Shown: one piece after another, positions 35,230-44,692 of the stretch
Layout of the letters: the number at the start of each line of letters is the position of its first letter
Numbering within the stretch: the stretch's first letter is position 1
NCBI RefSeq assembly: GCF_943193175.1
Contig: NZ_CALPDF010000005.1
Coordinates: 1 to 64,000 of the forward strand
Reading direction: 5' to 3'
Source of the DNA: Neobacillus muris
Lineage (GTDB): Bacteria; Bacillota; Bacilli; Bacillales; Cytobacillaceae
Length of the DNA: 64,000 nt
The notes under the pieces: model-generated
The model's database searches: none
Told to the model about the DNA's origin: nothing
Seen by the model: only the letters and a program-made list of their open reading frames with translations
Translations under genes and position numbers: made by a program

Positions 35230-35421
35230 ATGGATGTTTGCATTTCCTGTGGACAAGAATTAGCAATTATGGAAAGAAATCGGGCTGAGTGCTGGGAGTG
35301 CCGGGACAAAGCGACTGAATCTTACTCAGATGATGACGACGTAGATCTAACTGGATATGAGCTGGTCCCGCCTCATAGTAACCACAACCTCAACCTATCC
35401 ACTACTCCAGAACAACCTTAG
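35230..35421 (+). CDS. Small zinc-ribbon-like protein
   Basis: Protein of 63 residues. Two cysteine pairs, CISCGQE (residues 4 and 7) and CWECRDK (21 and 24), form a likely zinc knuckle. An acidic stretch (YSDDDDVD) and a Pro/Asn-rich tail follow. AAGGAGGT sits nine bases before the ATG, so translation is well supported. It is closed by a strong terminator. I do not recognise the family. It could be a small regulatory or protein-binding factor. Confidence 0.75.
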   Translation: MDVCISCGQELAIMERNRAECWECRDKATESYSDDDDVDLTGYELVPPHSNHNLNLSTTPEQP

Positions 35422-35466
35422 ATATTTATTTCACCATACTTTTTTATAGGTGTTTATCCAAAACAA

Positions 35467-35502
35467 AAGCAACGCAAAAAGTGCGTTGCTTTGTTGTTTT
35501 TA
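35467..35502. terminator. Bidirectional terminator between the CxxC gene and glpD
   Basis: AAGCAACGCA pairs with TGCGTTGCTT across a 5-nt loop, followed by TGTTGTTTTT on plus and TGTTTTGG on minus. Confidence 0.88.
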
Positions 35503-35511
35503 AAATACCTT

Positions 35512-37203
35512 TTATTTCCCATTCCCTGCCTTTGGGTACTCCATCTGTTCATCTACAGGGATGACGCATGCTTTCAAGGCATTTTCTACGGTCAAAGTAT
35601 ATTTCTTGACCTCTTCATCCTTCCACTGGAAGCAATCGGACATATAAGCAATGACTTGCTTCTTCCATTTTTGTACGTTTTCAATATTGAACAGGAGGTC
35701 GCCAGTGCGCCGGTTCAAGAAATCAATTGGGGTCGCTGCCATTTCATGTTCTATGGCATAGACAAGCCGGGCGAATAAGTCCAATGGCAGATTATATTTT
35801 TCTGCTTCGTTTTTTTTCGCAGCTAACAGCTCGAATACAGTATCGGCATTGGAACCATATGTCTTCACCAGCTTTTTAGCCTCTTCCTCTGATAGTCCTG
35901 CCTCCATTCCTTTTTGATAATGCTGAGAGATATAGGAAGGGAACTCCCTTGAACCTCCTACCTCACCTCCAGAGATTGGCAGATTTATAGTTTGGCATGC
36001 CGAATAGCTTCTTCCTTCTTCTTCATGGAATTTGCTGGATAAAAGATCAACAACTGTTTCCGCCATTTTCCGATAGCCTGTCAGTTTTCCGCCAGCAATG
36101 GTAATGAGACCCGAATCCGATTCCCAAATTTCATCCTTCCGGGAAATTTCCGAGGCACTTTTCCCTTCCTCATAGATGAGCGGACGAACACCAGCCCAGC
36201 TGGATTCGACATCCCTTTCACTAATCTGGACATCCGGAAACATATAGTTAATCGCGTTGATAATGTAGCTGCGGTCGCTTACAGTCATATACGGGCTAAC
36301 AGCATCTTCATTATAAAAAGTATCGGTCGTGCCAACATAGGTTTTGCCATCCCGTGGAATCGCAAATACCATACGTCCATCGGGTGTATCAAAATATACG
36401 GCCTGTTTCAAGGGAAAACGGGACTGGTCGATCACCAGATGCACCCCTTTGGACAGCTGCAGTGTTTTCCCTTGTTTCGAGCGGTCCATTTCTCGAATTT
36501 GGTCGACCCATGGACCTGTCGCATTGACTACTTTTTTTGCCCGAATTTCATATTCTTCACCAGTTAATTGATCCTGAATGAGAGCGCCAGCCACTCTGCT
36601 ATTCTCATAGACAAGTTTTAATACCTTGGAATAATTAAGGGCGATGGCGCCTTTTTCAACAGCCGCTTTCATGACCTCAATCGTTAATCTGGCATCGTCT
36701 GTCCGATATTCAACGTAATAGCCGCCGCCCTTAAGACCGGCCTTTTTAATTAATGGCTCTTTTTCTAATGTTTCCTCAGCTGACAGCATGGTGCGCCGTT
36801 CTGACTTTTTTACATCAGCCAGAAAATCATAGACTCTTAATCCGATAGAGGTGCTAAATTTGCCAAATGTTCCTCCCTGGTGCAGGGGCAAGAGCATCCA
36901 CTCCGGTGTGGTGACATGGGGTCCATTTTCGTAAACGATTGCCCGCTCTTTCCCGACTTCGGCCACCATCCCCACTTCAAATTGTTTTAAATACCGGAGC
37001 CCGCCGTGGACAAGTTTGGTCGACCGGCTGGAGGTGCCCGCCGCAAAATCCTGCATCTCCACGAGTGCTGTCTTCATGCCCCTTGTCTGTGCATCGAAGG
37101 CGATCCCCGCCCCGGTAATTCCGCCACCGATGACGAATATATCATAGACATCATCTTTTAGGTGCTTTACGATTACATCACGATTTAAATTAGAAAATTT
37201 CAT
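35512..37203 (-). CDS. Aerobic glycerol-3-phosphate dehydrogenase GlpD
   Basis: FAD-dependent membrane-associated dehydrogenase of 563 residues that oxidises glycerol-3-phosphate to dihydroxyacetone phosphate and feeds electrons to the quinone pool. The FAD motif [13 protein letters not shown] is near residue 22 and [17 protein letters not shown] follows. The C-terminal domain is the usual DAO-C type. The ATG follows AGGAGG by six bases. It lies downstream of glpK with a 561-bp gap that holds a terminator/antiterminator and a 52-bp repeat array, so its leader is unusually long. Confidence 0.94.
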   Translation of the reverse strand: MKFSNLNRDVIVKHLKDDVYDIFVIGGGITGAGIAFDAQTRGMKTALVEMQDFAAGTSSRSTKLVHGGLRYLKQFEVGMVAEVGKERAIVYENGPHVTTPEWMLLPLHQGGTFGKFSTSIGLRVYDFLADVKKSERRTMLSAEETLEKEPLIKKAGLKGGGYYVEYRTDDARLTIEVMKAAVEKGAIALNYSKVLKLVYENSRVAGALIQDQLTGEEYEIRAKKVVNATGPWVDQIREMDRSKQGKTLQLSKGVHLVIDQSRFPLKQAVYFDTPDGRMVFAIPRDGKTYVGTTDTFYNEDAVSPYMTVSDRSYIINAINYMFPDVQISERDVESSWAGVRPLIYEEGKSASEISRKDEIWESDSGLITIAGGKLTGYRKMAETVVDLLSSKFHEEEGRSYSACQTINLPISGGEVGGSREFPSYISQHYQKGMEAGLSEEEAKKLVKTYGSNADTVFELLAAKKNEAEKYNLPLDLFARLVYAIEHEMAATPIDFLNRRTGDLLFNIENVQKWKKQVIAYMSDCFQWKDEEVKKYTLTVENALKACVIPVDEQMEYPKAGNGK

Positions 37204-37312
37204 TTTTTTCCTCCTAAAAATTAGAAGCGATATATTTTATGATTAAGAATCTTTCATGGATCTAAAAAGACTCGATCATAGCTTTGCTCTTTAAACGGGT
37301 CTACGGCGAGTA

Positions 37313-37530
37313 ATTGTCCTCATGACGGCTTCATGGCGACAAAACCCTGCTGCCTCTTTTGGTTTTTGTCCTCATGACAGCTCCATGGCGACAAAACTTG
37401 AGCTGCTTTTTGATTTTTTGTCCTCATGACGGCTTCATGGCGACAAAACCTGGCTGCCTCTTTTGGTTTTTGTCCTCATAACGGCTTCATGGCGACAAAA
37501 CCTGAGATGCTTTTTGGTTATTTGTCTTCA
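37313..37530. repeat. 52-bp-period tandem repeat array, copy 2 (in the glpD leader)
   Basis: The GTC of the core falls at 37316, 37368, 37420, 37472 and 37524: exactly 52 bp apart, giving four full units and a partial fifth. The core here is TTTTGTCCTCATGACGGCTT followed by CATGGCGACAAAA. It folds better than copy 1: TTTTGTC pairs with GACAAAA and CATGA with TCATG around a CGGCT loop. Array 1 is in the same orientation. The array lies between the glpD-leader terminator and the glpD start, so it would be transcribed in glpD mRNA. Confidence 0.93.
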
Positions 37531-37644
37531 TGATTTCTGCCTCTGTTACCGTAGCCCATCTTTTTCAAGTTCATGAACATTGACTGTCTCTCCTTTTTTT
37601 CCTCTTCACGGGGCACTGACCACTCCAAGAATCATAAGTACAAT

Positions 37645-37697
37645 AAAAAAGAGACCACAAAAGACACTATCGTTTTCGGATAATGTTCTGTGGTCTC
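37645..37697 (-). promoter_or_regulatory. Terminator in the glpK-glpD gap, likely GlpP antitermination target
   Basis: GAGACCACA (37651-37659) pairs with TGTGGTCTC (37689-37697); on the minus strand the stem is followed by TTTTTT. It lies about 440 nt upstream of glpD and 70 bp after glpK. In B. subtilis, GlpP with glycerol-3-phosphate prevents termination in the glpD leader. With glpP in the same cluster, the same control is expected. It could also simply end the glpPK transcript. Confidence 0.7.
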
Positions 37698-37764
37698 TCT
37701 AACTCTCCTGACAATTATTAACTTATTTTCATTATATCACAAAGTATTCATGTTGTTTATGTTT

Positions 37765-39288
<1,524 letters not shown>

Positions 39289-39293
39289 TCATT

Positions 39294-39848
39294 TTAACCT
39301 TTGGCCGCAAAATATTCCCATAATTCCCGTTTTGAAGTCGTAATCGCCTGTGCACCAGCTTCCAGTGCACCCAGTACCTCATCCTCTGTTCGGATTAAGC
39401 CGCCAGCAAATATCGGGATATTCACCCGTTCTTTTACTTCCGCAATCATCCATGGCATCGCCCCGGGAAGCACTTCAATATAATCCGGCTGCGTTTTCTC
39501 AATTATTTTATAGCTTTTTTCCAGGGCATGGCTGTCAATCAAAAAGACCCGTTGAATGGCGATGACCCCTTTTTGTTTTGCCTTCAGAATGACATTCGCT
39601 TTGGTAGAAATCAGGCCATATGGTTTAAATTCCTGACAGAGGTATTCCGTTGCGTATTCATCACTTTTCATTCCGTGAATTAAATCCATATGATAAATCA
39701 TTTTCTTCCCATGCTGTTTTGCCATGTGATGAATATTTTTTAGCTGGGCCATATGCATATCCAAAAATACCCCCATTTCATAGGGGCTTCGCAAAAATTG
39801 CTCGAATTCCTTCATGTTGCCCGAAGCAGGCAATATTTTCTGATTCAT
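39294..39848 (-). CDS. Glycerol uptake operon antiterminator GlpP
   Basis: RNA-binding TIM-barrel-like antiterminator of 184 residues. Typical segments are HMDLIHGMKSDEYATEYLCQ, DYIEVLPGAMPWMI and PIFAGGLIRTEDEV. Together with glycerol-3-phosphate it lets polymerase read through the terminator in glp leaders. It is placed directly before glpK (38 bp), whereas in B. subtilis glpP is a separate upstream unit before glpFK. With no room for a leader between glpP and glpK, the likely target here is the glpK-glpD gap. Confidence 0.92.
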   Translation of the reverse strand: MNQKILPASGNMKEFEQFLRSPYEMGVFLDMHMAQLKNIHHMAKQHGKKMIYHMDLIHGMKSDEYATEYLCQEFKPYGLISTKANVILKAKQKGVIAIQRVFLIDSHALEKSYKIIEKTQPDYIEVLPGAMPWMIAEVKERVNIPIFAGGLIRTEDEVLGALEAGAQAITTSKRELWEYFAAKG

Positions 39849-40049
39849 TTATACCAGCCAGCCCTTTCCTGTCGCTATCCTCTAGGATTATGTCCCTCTG
39901 CGTCATCCGCATGTCTCTCCTCTAGAATACAAAAAGAACAGCCGATATAAAAGAATAAAACATTGAGTTCATTTATACTTGTTTACATTCTGTTTCTGTT
40001 TATAATCAAATAAGAAATCTTTTAAATAGAACGTCTTGTTGGAGGAAAT

Positions 40050-40762
40050 ATGTCAATTCAAGTTCAAGATTTAAATAAATCCTTTCGTGTCCATGTCCGG
40101 CAGGAGGGTTGGACGGAAGCGTTACGCAGTTTGTTCAAACGGGAATACCAGACTGTTCATACTGTGAAGGATGTATCCTTCACCATCAATACCGGCGAAA
40201 TTGTGGGATTTTTGGGCCCAAATGGAGCCGGAAAAACAACCACGATGAAAATGCTGGCAAGCGGATGAAATGTGAATTGGCCGCCTCTTTATTGCACCGT
40301 CCCTCCGTTTTGTTTTTAGTTGAACCGACCATTGGATTGGATGTCAATACACAGGAAAAAGTGCGTCAATTCATATTCAACTATAACCGGGAACACAAAA
40401 CAACAATTCTTTTAACCTCTCATTATATGGGCGATGTGACTGCACTTTGTGACCGGGTCATGATCATTAATCATGGGAAACTGCTTTACGACGGAGAATT
40501 GCAAGTTTTATCGAAAAAATTAACGCCTTATAAATTGTTGGAGGTGCGACTTCCATCTGTTGCTCTGGGCCGATGGGAATCCTACGGCGAAGTCGTTTCC
40601 TATTCAGATGGAAAACTGACGCTTCGAGTCGCAAGGGACCGTGTTCCACATGTCTCATCTGAGCTGCTGGCCAATTACGAAATTAATGACCTGAACATTC
40701 AAGAACCGCCTATGGAAGAAGTCATCACGCTAGCGTTTCAGGAGGAGTCCAATGATCACTAA
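40050..40762 (+). pseudogene. Broken ABC transporter ATPase
   Basis: The 5' part reads a normal ATPase start through Walker A GPNGAGKTTTMKMLA, then hits a stop (TGA at 40266). The frame that continues picks up at RMKCELAASLLHRPSVLF, the residues that normally follow the LSLGQ signature. The Q-loop, helical domain and signature are deleted, with a frameshift at the joint near 40260. Walker B is also altered: LFLVEPTIGLD, Val where Asp is required. The rest, to the C-terminus, is intact. It resembles the ATPases of ABC-2 exporters of the NatA-like group. It cannot hydrolyse ATP. Confidence 0.92.
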
Positions 40763-41245
40763 ATATCGAGCGATCTTGCGGATGAAATATGTAGAGATGT
40801 TTGCTTATCAGCTCTCGACGATGGTCTGGATGTTCGGGACAATGGTCCAGCCCTTAATTACCATGATGGTGTGGATGAATATCTATCCCGATCAGGGCGA
40901 TACTTTTGTTTTGTACTTTGTAGCGTTGATTATGGTGGAGCGTCTCATAAGCGCTTGGGATGTCTGGGAAATGGACCGGCAAATACGGGAAGCAAGGGCT
41001 AATCAATTTTGCACTGCGCCCGAATATGCCGAGACTTCTTTTGGCATATCCGGATGAGGACGTTGCATTATGTGCTGACAAAGCCAGTAGATAGTATGTT
41101 CTTTGTGAGCCTGCGGCATCTAGTTTTCTGGCGTTTGATTGATGTCTTGCTGGGAATTGGATTGATCATCTATGGTCTGGTTCAAAAGCATTTCATGCCG
41201 TCTTTGCTTGATGCAGGGTTCTTTTTGATCAGCCTTCGTATATAA
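40752..41245 (+). pseudogene. Broken ABC-2 family permease
   Basis: Starts 10 bp inside the ATPase remnant, with GGAGG ahead. The first part (to 41057) encodes helices of a DUF990-like ABC-2 permease; a frameshift around 41010-41050 moves the reading to a second frame (LHYVLTKPVDSMFFVSLRHL). The second part ends abruptly at LISLRI near 41240, where the sequence becomes the truncated glutaminase gene on the other strand. More than half of the expected permease of about 260 residues is lost or out of frame. Confidence 0.88.
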
Positions 41246-41821
41246 ATCCAGTAAGGTTTCAACGTTCTCGGTAATGATTTGATGCTGCTTGAGAAAATAG
41301 CCCAATGACCGGTTTAAATCAGCCGTCTCGAGTTCGGAACGGGCTATTTTTTCACTATAGCCAATCGAAGGATCATCGGCCAATTCCTGGATAAAGCTTA
41401 ATAACCGATTAAACCGGCCTTCAACCGACTCCCCTTTAATCATATGGGTCACCACAAGGGCTCCGGCATTAATCATCGGGTTTAACGGTTTTGCCGGTGC
41501 CATGATTTCTAATTTGGCAATCGAATTAAACGGATCGCCGGTAGGCTCCATTCCAACCCGTTCAAACACGTACCGAGAACCTTGTTCCATTAGAACAAGA
41601 GCTAAACTGACCACCTTTGAAATGCTTTGCAGCGTGATTTTTGTATCAATATCTCCTGCAGAGAGACATCTTCCGTCAGGATAATGAATTGCGATCGACA
41701 GCTCATCGGGATTGACTTTCCCCAGCTCGGGAATGTAGTCCGCCACCTTGCCCTGTTTTGAATATTTTCTCGCTTCCTCCACTAATTGCTCTAATTCGCC
41801 GCTTGTTTGGCATGGCATCAT
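41120..41821 (-). pseudogene. Truncated glutaminase GlsA
   Basis: The first 193 or so residues are a good beta-lactamase-fold glutaminase: DYIPELGKV, the catalytic Ser-Lys pair in LQSISKV, MINAGALV and TADLNRSLGYFLK. After LLDLYTK (about 41230) the expected C-terminal third (about 110 residues of the usual 305-310) is missing. The frame instead runs through antisense of the ABC permease remnant to a chance stop at 41120. One deletion has joined two convergent genes tail to tail. The product, if made, lacks active-site parts. Confidence 0.88.
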
Positions 41822-41872
41822 TCATCACCCATAGTAGTATGAGCGAATAATCACCCTATCATTCTTTTGATG

Positions 41873-43117
41873 TCAGGAGGCTTTGGAGGGATCTGAAATT
41901 AAGCCCATAAACGCGATGGTTCCCGTTTTTTCTTCCATAATTGCAAAGAAAAAAGGCCTGTTCACCTCCATAAAGAATGGCGGATCTGTTATTGCCATCT
42001 CTGTTTTCATTTCAACAGAGGTGGCGGCGGCCGCTTCCGTCCCCTTTTCGTTCACCTCTATATAGGTTTTCTGCTTGACCTTGCTGATCCACACCTGATC
42101 GGGCTCCATTATCATTTTTGAAAAATTGGCGTGTTGACCATCAAAGGCTGTGGGCATGCCGAGGCGTTTCAAAGCTTCGTTCAATAATACCTCATATTCT
42201 AGTTTGAATTTAGGTAACAATACGGTCCCTTCTTTTAAAGTAAATTCCGTTCTCCATTGCTCCCAGTTTTCAGGTGTCAGCCTATTCTGGAATTCTTCTA
42301 AATTAGAGTTTTCTTTTGGGAGAAATACGTTCATACTCCATTTTCCATCACCGTATGGCAAGGAAACGGCCTGGAACTCTTCATTTTCCATATAAGGCAG
42401 CTTTTTATTCAAAGCCATAAGGGGTACCATTTTTGAAGTGCCATTTGCAAGCTGAAATGTTCGTTTCACTGTTTTCTTTTCGTCAAATGCATCTTTCCAA
42501 TTCCCTTTAAAATAGACTGCGTTAATAAGAATGGCGGCTAAATCAGGATCTAGAGGTGACTCGACAATGTCTTCTATTTTTCCTTTGGTCGATTCCTCCA
42601 CCCAGTCATTGATCTTTTTGACAGATTTGCTGTTTTTTATATCAATTTCTTGGATTTCGGCATGAAAGTGTTTCTTGTTATTTTTGGCGAAATCGGATTG
42701 AAAGTGAAAGTCCTGGTTGAGCCAGATGGAGTTGGCTATATGTAGCTGAATTTTCTTTGAGTCCTGTTGAAGCAGTGACATCAGGGAGGCGTTGGCTTTA
42801 CTTAGATCAGCAGCATCAATGCCAGCAGAGTGTAAGACCTTGCCCATTTCTTCTTTTGTTGCCCCATCGGAACCGTTATAAACCATGGATAAGGCCATAA
42901 ATAAGCTGACAGGGGAAATCAGCGTGTTTCCATCTCCACTGACTTCTCTAAGCACTTCCAGCCCCAGTTCATTATTGGAAGAAGCTATTTTTTCAACATC
43001 GTCATCAACCAATGCTTCTTCCAAACTTTCCGGATTATGCCCTATTGCCCAGACGGTCAAAATAAAGAAACTCGCTAATACTATTGAAATAGTCCCTATC
43101 TTCAAGGCTATCACCAT
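41873..43117 (-). CDS. Secreted or membrane-anchored serpin
   Basis: Serine protease inhibitor of the serpin family, 414 residues. A hydrophobic N-terminus (residues 2-25) should act as signal peptide or anchor. The serpin core shows NAVYFKGNWKDAFDEKKT, EFQAVSLPYGDGKWSMNVF and RPFFFAIMEEKTGTIAFMG. The reactive-centre hinge reads EKGTEAAAATS, the small-residue pattern of inhibitory serpins. The loop continues VEMKTEMAITDPPFF. The ATG overlaps its own weak AAGGA site, so a TTG at 43105 may be the real start. Bacterial serpins are patchily distributed and often inhibit host or own proteases. It is single, with degenerate 52-bp-type repeats upstream. Confidence 0.9.
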   Translation of the reverse strand: MVIALKIGTISIVLASFFILTVWAIGHNPESLEEALVDDDVEKIASSNNELGLEVLREVSGDGNTLISPVSLFMALSMVYNGSDGATKEEMGKVLHSAGIDAADLSKANASLMSLLQQDSKKIQLHIANSIWLNQDFHFQSDFAKNNKKHFHAEIQEIDIKNSKSVKKINDWVEESTKGKIEDIVESPLDPDLAAILINAVYFKGNWKDAFDEKKTVKRTFQLANGTSKMVPLMALNKKLPYMENEEFQAVSLPYGDGKWSMNVFLPKENSNLEEFQNRLTPENWEQWRTEFTLKEGTVLLPKFKLEYEVLLNEALKRLGMPTAFDGQHANFSKMIMEPDQVWISKVKQKTYIEVNEKGTEAAAATSVEMKTEMAITDPPFFMEVNRPFFFAIMEEKTGTIAFMGLISDPSKAS

Positions 43118-43224
43118 CCTTTACCAACTTAGACTAGCAATTTAAGATTAAGGTTACACAGCCTATCGAAAATTTGTAACTTAATATTCTTTTGTTCAAA
43201 GATCCGCTCGCACGCAGACTGGAA

Positions 43225-43300
43225 CACTTCTTCATGGCGACAATTGGGCTCGGCCTTCTTTTTTGTCGTCATATACAATTCATGGCGAAAAATCTTGATC
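43225..43300. repeat. Degenerate copy of the 52-bp-type repeat
   Basis: CTTCATGGCGACAA near 43232 and TTTTTTGTCGTCATATACAA...TTCATGGCGA near 43258-43290 preserve parts of the core seen at 37313, in the same orientation, with a spacing of about 48 bp. It lies between the serpin and coat genes. Confidence 0.7.
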
Positions 43301-43382
43301 CTTTCCTGTCTCATCAATGACATGCCAAGTCCAAGTCCACTATTTCAAGTTCCCTGACAGCCATAAACGGCATCATTTCCAT

Positions 43383-43412
43383 AAAAAAACAACGCAAAGC
43401 TGCGTTGTTTTT
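43383..43412 (-). terminator. Terminator after the minus-strand coat genes
   Basis: AACAACGCA pairs with TGCGTTGTT around a 4-nt loop, with A-run left and T-run right, so it acts in both directions. Confidence 0.9.
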
Positions 43413-43720
43413 TAACTATTTGATTTTTGCGCCAATTCTGTTGCAGTGTTGGCCGCCGTTAAATCTACCTGGAGCTGCTCGCTCAATTCATCCGGATGAT
43501 AATACCCCTTCGCCATCATAAAGTTAGTAATATCCTCATGTGTTTGTATCGCAGCACGCAAATGTTCTCTTAAGACAGCACGCAGTTCAGGGGTCGCAGC
43601 CTCCGTAATCGCCACAGTATAATTTCTAACCCCCGCTTTAGCCGATATCAGAAAGTCTGTCGCGATCACCTGATCAGTCATGCCGCCCATCCCGATCATA
43701 TTTTGGATAAATTGATTCAT
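43412..43720 (-). CDS. CotF-family spore coat protein
   Basis: Protein of 102 residues with the coat F domain, related to YraF/YraD of B. subtilis. The core reads ATDFLISAKAGVRNYTVAI, TPELRAVLREHLRAAIQTHEDI and MMAKGYYHP. It is a helical, ferritin-like small coat protein. It follows the small partner gene by 2 bp. The paralogue at 44315 shows the same pattern, so the locus is a duplicated pair arranged divergently. Expression late in the mother cell is expected by analogy, but no sigma-K promoter was convincing. Confidence 0.85.
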   Translation of the reverse strand: MNQFIQNMIGMGGMTDQVIATDFLISAKAGVRNYTVAITEAATPELRAVLREHLRAAIQTHEDITNFMMAKGYYHPDELSEQLQVDLTAANTATELAQKSNS

Positions 43721-43722
43721 CG

Positions 43723-43923
43723 TTAAGCCTCCCGATTGGTTAATAATTGCTGCAATTGTTCAATATGCTGCTGCCCAGTGGTGACATCATTTGCCAGTAT
43801 CGCTTTTAATTCAGGATCCACTGCTAATGCACTCATCGTTGTTGCTTTGGTTAAGCACAGATTTTTGAAAGTCAGCAATTCGTGAAGATCCAGTGTTTCA
43901 TGAAGGCCTAAATATTTCACCAT
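43723..43923 (-). CDS. Small spore coat protein (YraG/YraE-like)
   Basis: Helical protein of 66 residues (LHETLDLHELLTFKNLCLTK) that pairs with the CotF-type protein encoded 2 bp downstream. In B. subtilis yraG-yraF and yraE-yraD show the same small-then-CotF order. It shares the LHET-L-HE-FK--CL pattern with the plus-strand paralogue at 44089. The ribosome site GGAG lies 9 bases before the ATG. Confidence 0.8.
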   Translation of the reverse strand: MVKYLGLHETLDLHELLTFKNLCLTKATTMSALAVDPELKAILANDVTTGQQHIEQLQQLLTNREA

Positions 43924-44088
43924 TTATATTTCACTCCATTAATTCTTATTTACTTCGTTATCATTTGAATAAATTGGGCTCAATATTCTTCCTCCAATAA
44001 AAATGGTTTGGACAGCATTCTAACATTTTGCATAAAAGAAAAAGCTTATTGGGACAATATTTCTGTTACGCAAATTGGAGGTGAGTAA

Positions 44089-44298
44089 ATGGATAAGGAA
44101 ATGTTAGCGTTGCATGAAACATTAGAGACGCATGAAATCATCAATTTTAAAACGGTCTGTTTACTTAGGTCAAAATTAATGCAGGGAATTTGTTTTAATA
44201 ATGAATTAAAAGAGTTAATGGAAAAAGATGTGAAGCAGACCATTCAGGATATCAATGAATTGCTTCCATTTTATAAACAAAGTCAATTACTTCATTAA
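44089..44298 (+). CDS. Small spore coat protein (YraG-like), divergent copy
   Basis: Protein of 69 residues, paralogous to the minus-strand copy: LHETLETHEIINFKTVCLLR aligns with its helix. Ribosome site GGAGGTGA is immediately upstream. It is the first gene of a plus-strand unit with the CotF-type protein and the alcohol dehydrogenase, the same order as yraG-yraF-adhB in B. subtilis. Confidence 0.83.
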   Translation: MDKEMLALHETLETHEIINFKTVCLLRSKLMQGICFNNELKELMEKDVKQTIQDINELLPFYKQSQLLH

Positions 44299-44314
44299 TA
44301 TGGAGGCGAAAACC

Positions 44315-44674
44315 ATGCAGGACTATCTTGATCCAAGAAATGCTGAAGGAATGCCCAATCTGGCTGATTCCACCTTTGCTATGGATTTTCTAATATCGGT
44401 TAAAACTGGCATCCGCAATTATGGATTTGCTATTACGGAAACCGCAAACCCTGAACTAAGAAGGATTTTAGCTAAACAACTGGAGACAGCCATTGATTTG
44501 CATGGAGATATTACGGATTTAATGATAAAAAATGGCTGGCTCAATCCCCATGACTTTACTAAACAGTATAAAGTCGACATGAAGGGAACGGAGACAGCTG
44601 TCCAAATTGCCCAAATGACACTCTTCCCTATGGATACCGATCGAGGCGGAATGTTTGCCACACCAAACCAATAA
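44315..44674 (+). CDS. CotF-family spore coat protein (YraF-like)
   Basis: Protein of about 119 residues with a coat F domain: AMDFLISVKTGIRNYGFAIT, ELRRILAKQLETAIDLHGDI, MIKNGWLNPHDF. The ATG at 44315 follows GGAGG; the longer frame to 44255 overlaps the upstream gene and is rejected. It is 16 bp after the small coat gene and 18 bp before the dehydrogenase. Confidence 0.87.
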   Translation: MQDYLDPRNAEGMPNLADSTFAMDFLISVKTGIRNYGFAITETANPELRRILAKQLETAIDLHGDITDLMIKNGWLNPHDFTKQYKVDMKGTETAVQIAQMTLFPMDTDRGGMFATPNQ

Positions 44675-44692
44675 AAGGAGGGATATCCTTTC

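Noticed and set aside
43129..43323. 64-codon minus-strand frame upstream of the serpin
   Set aside because: It overlaps decayed 52-bp repeats and has no ribosome site; likely chance.
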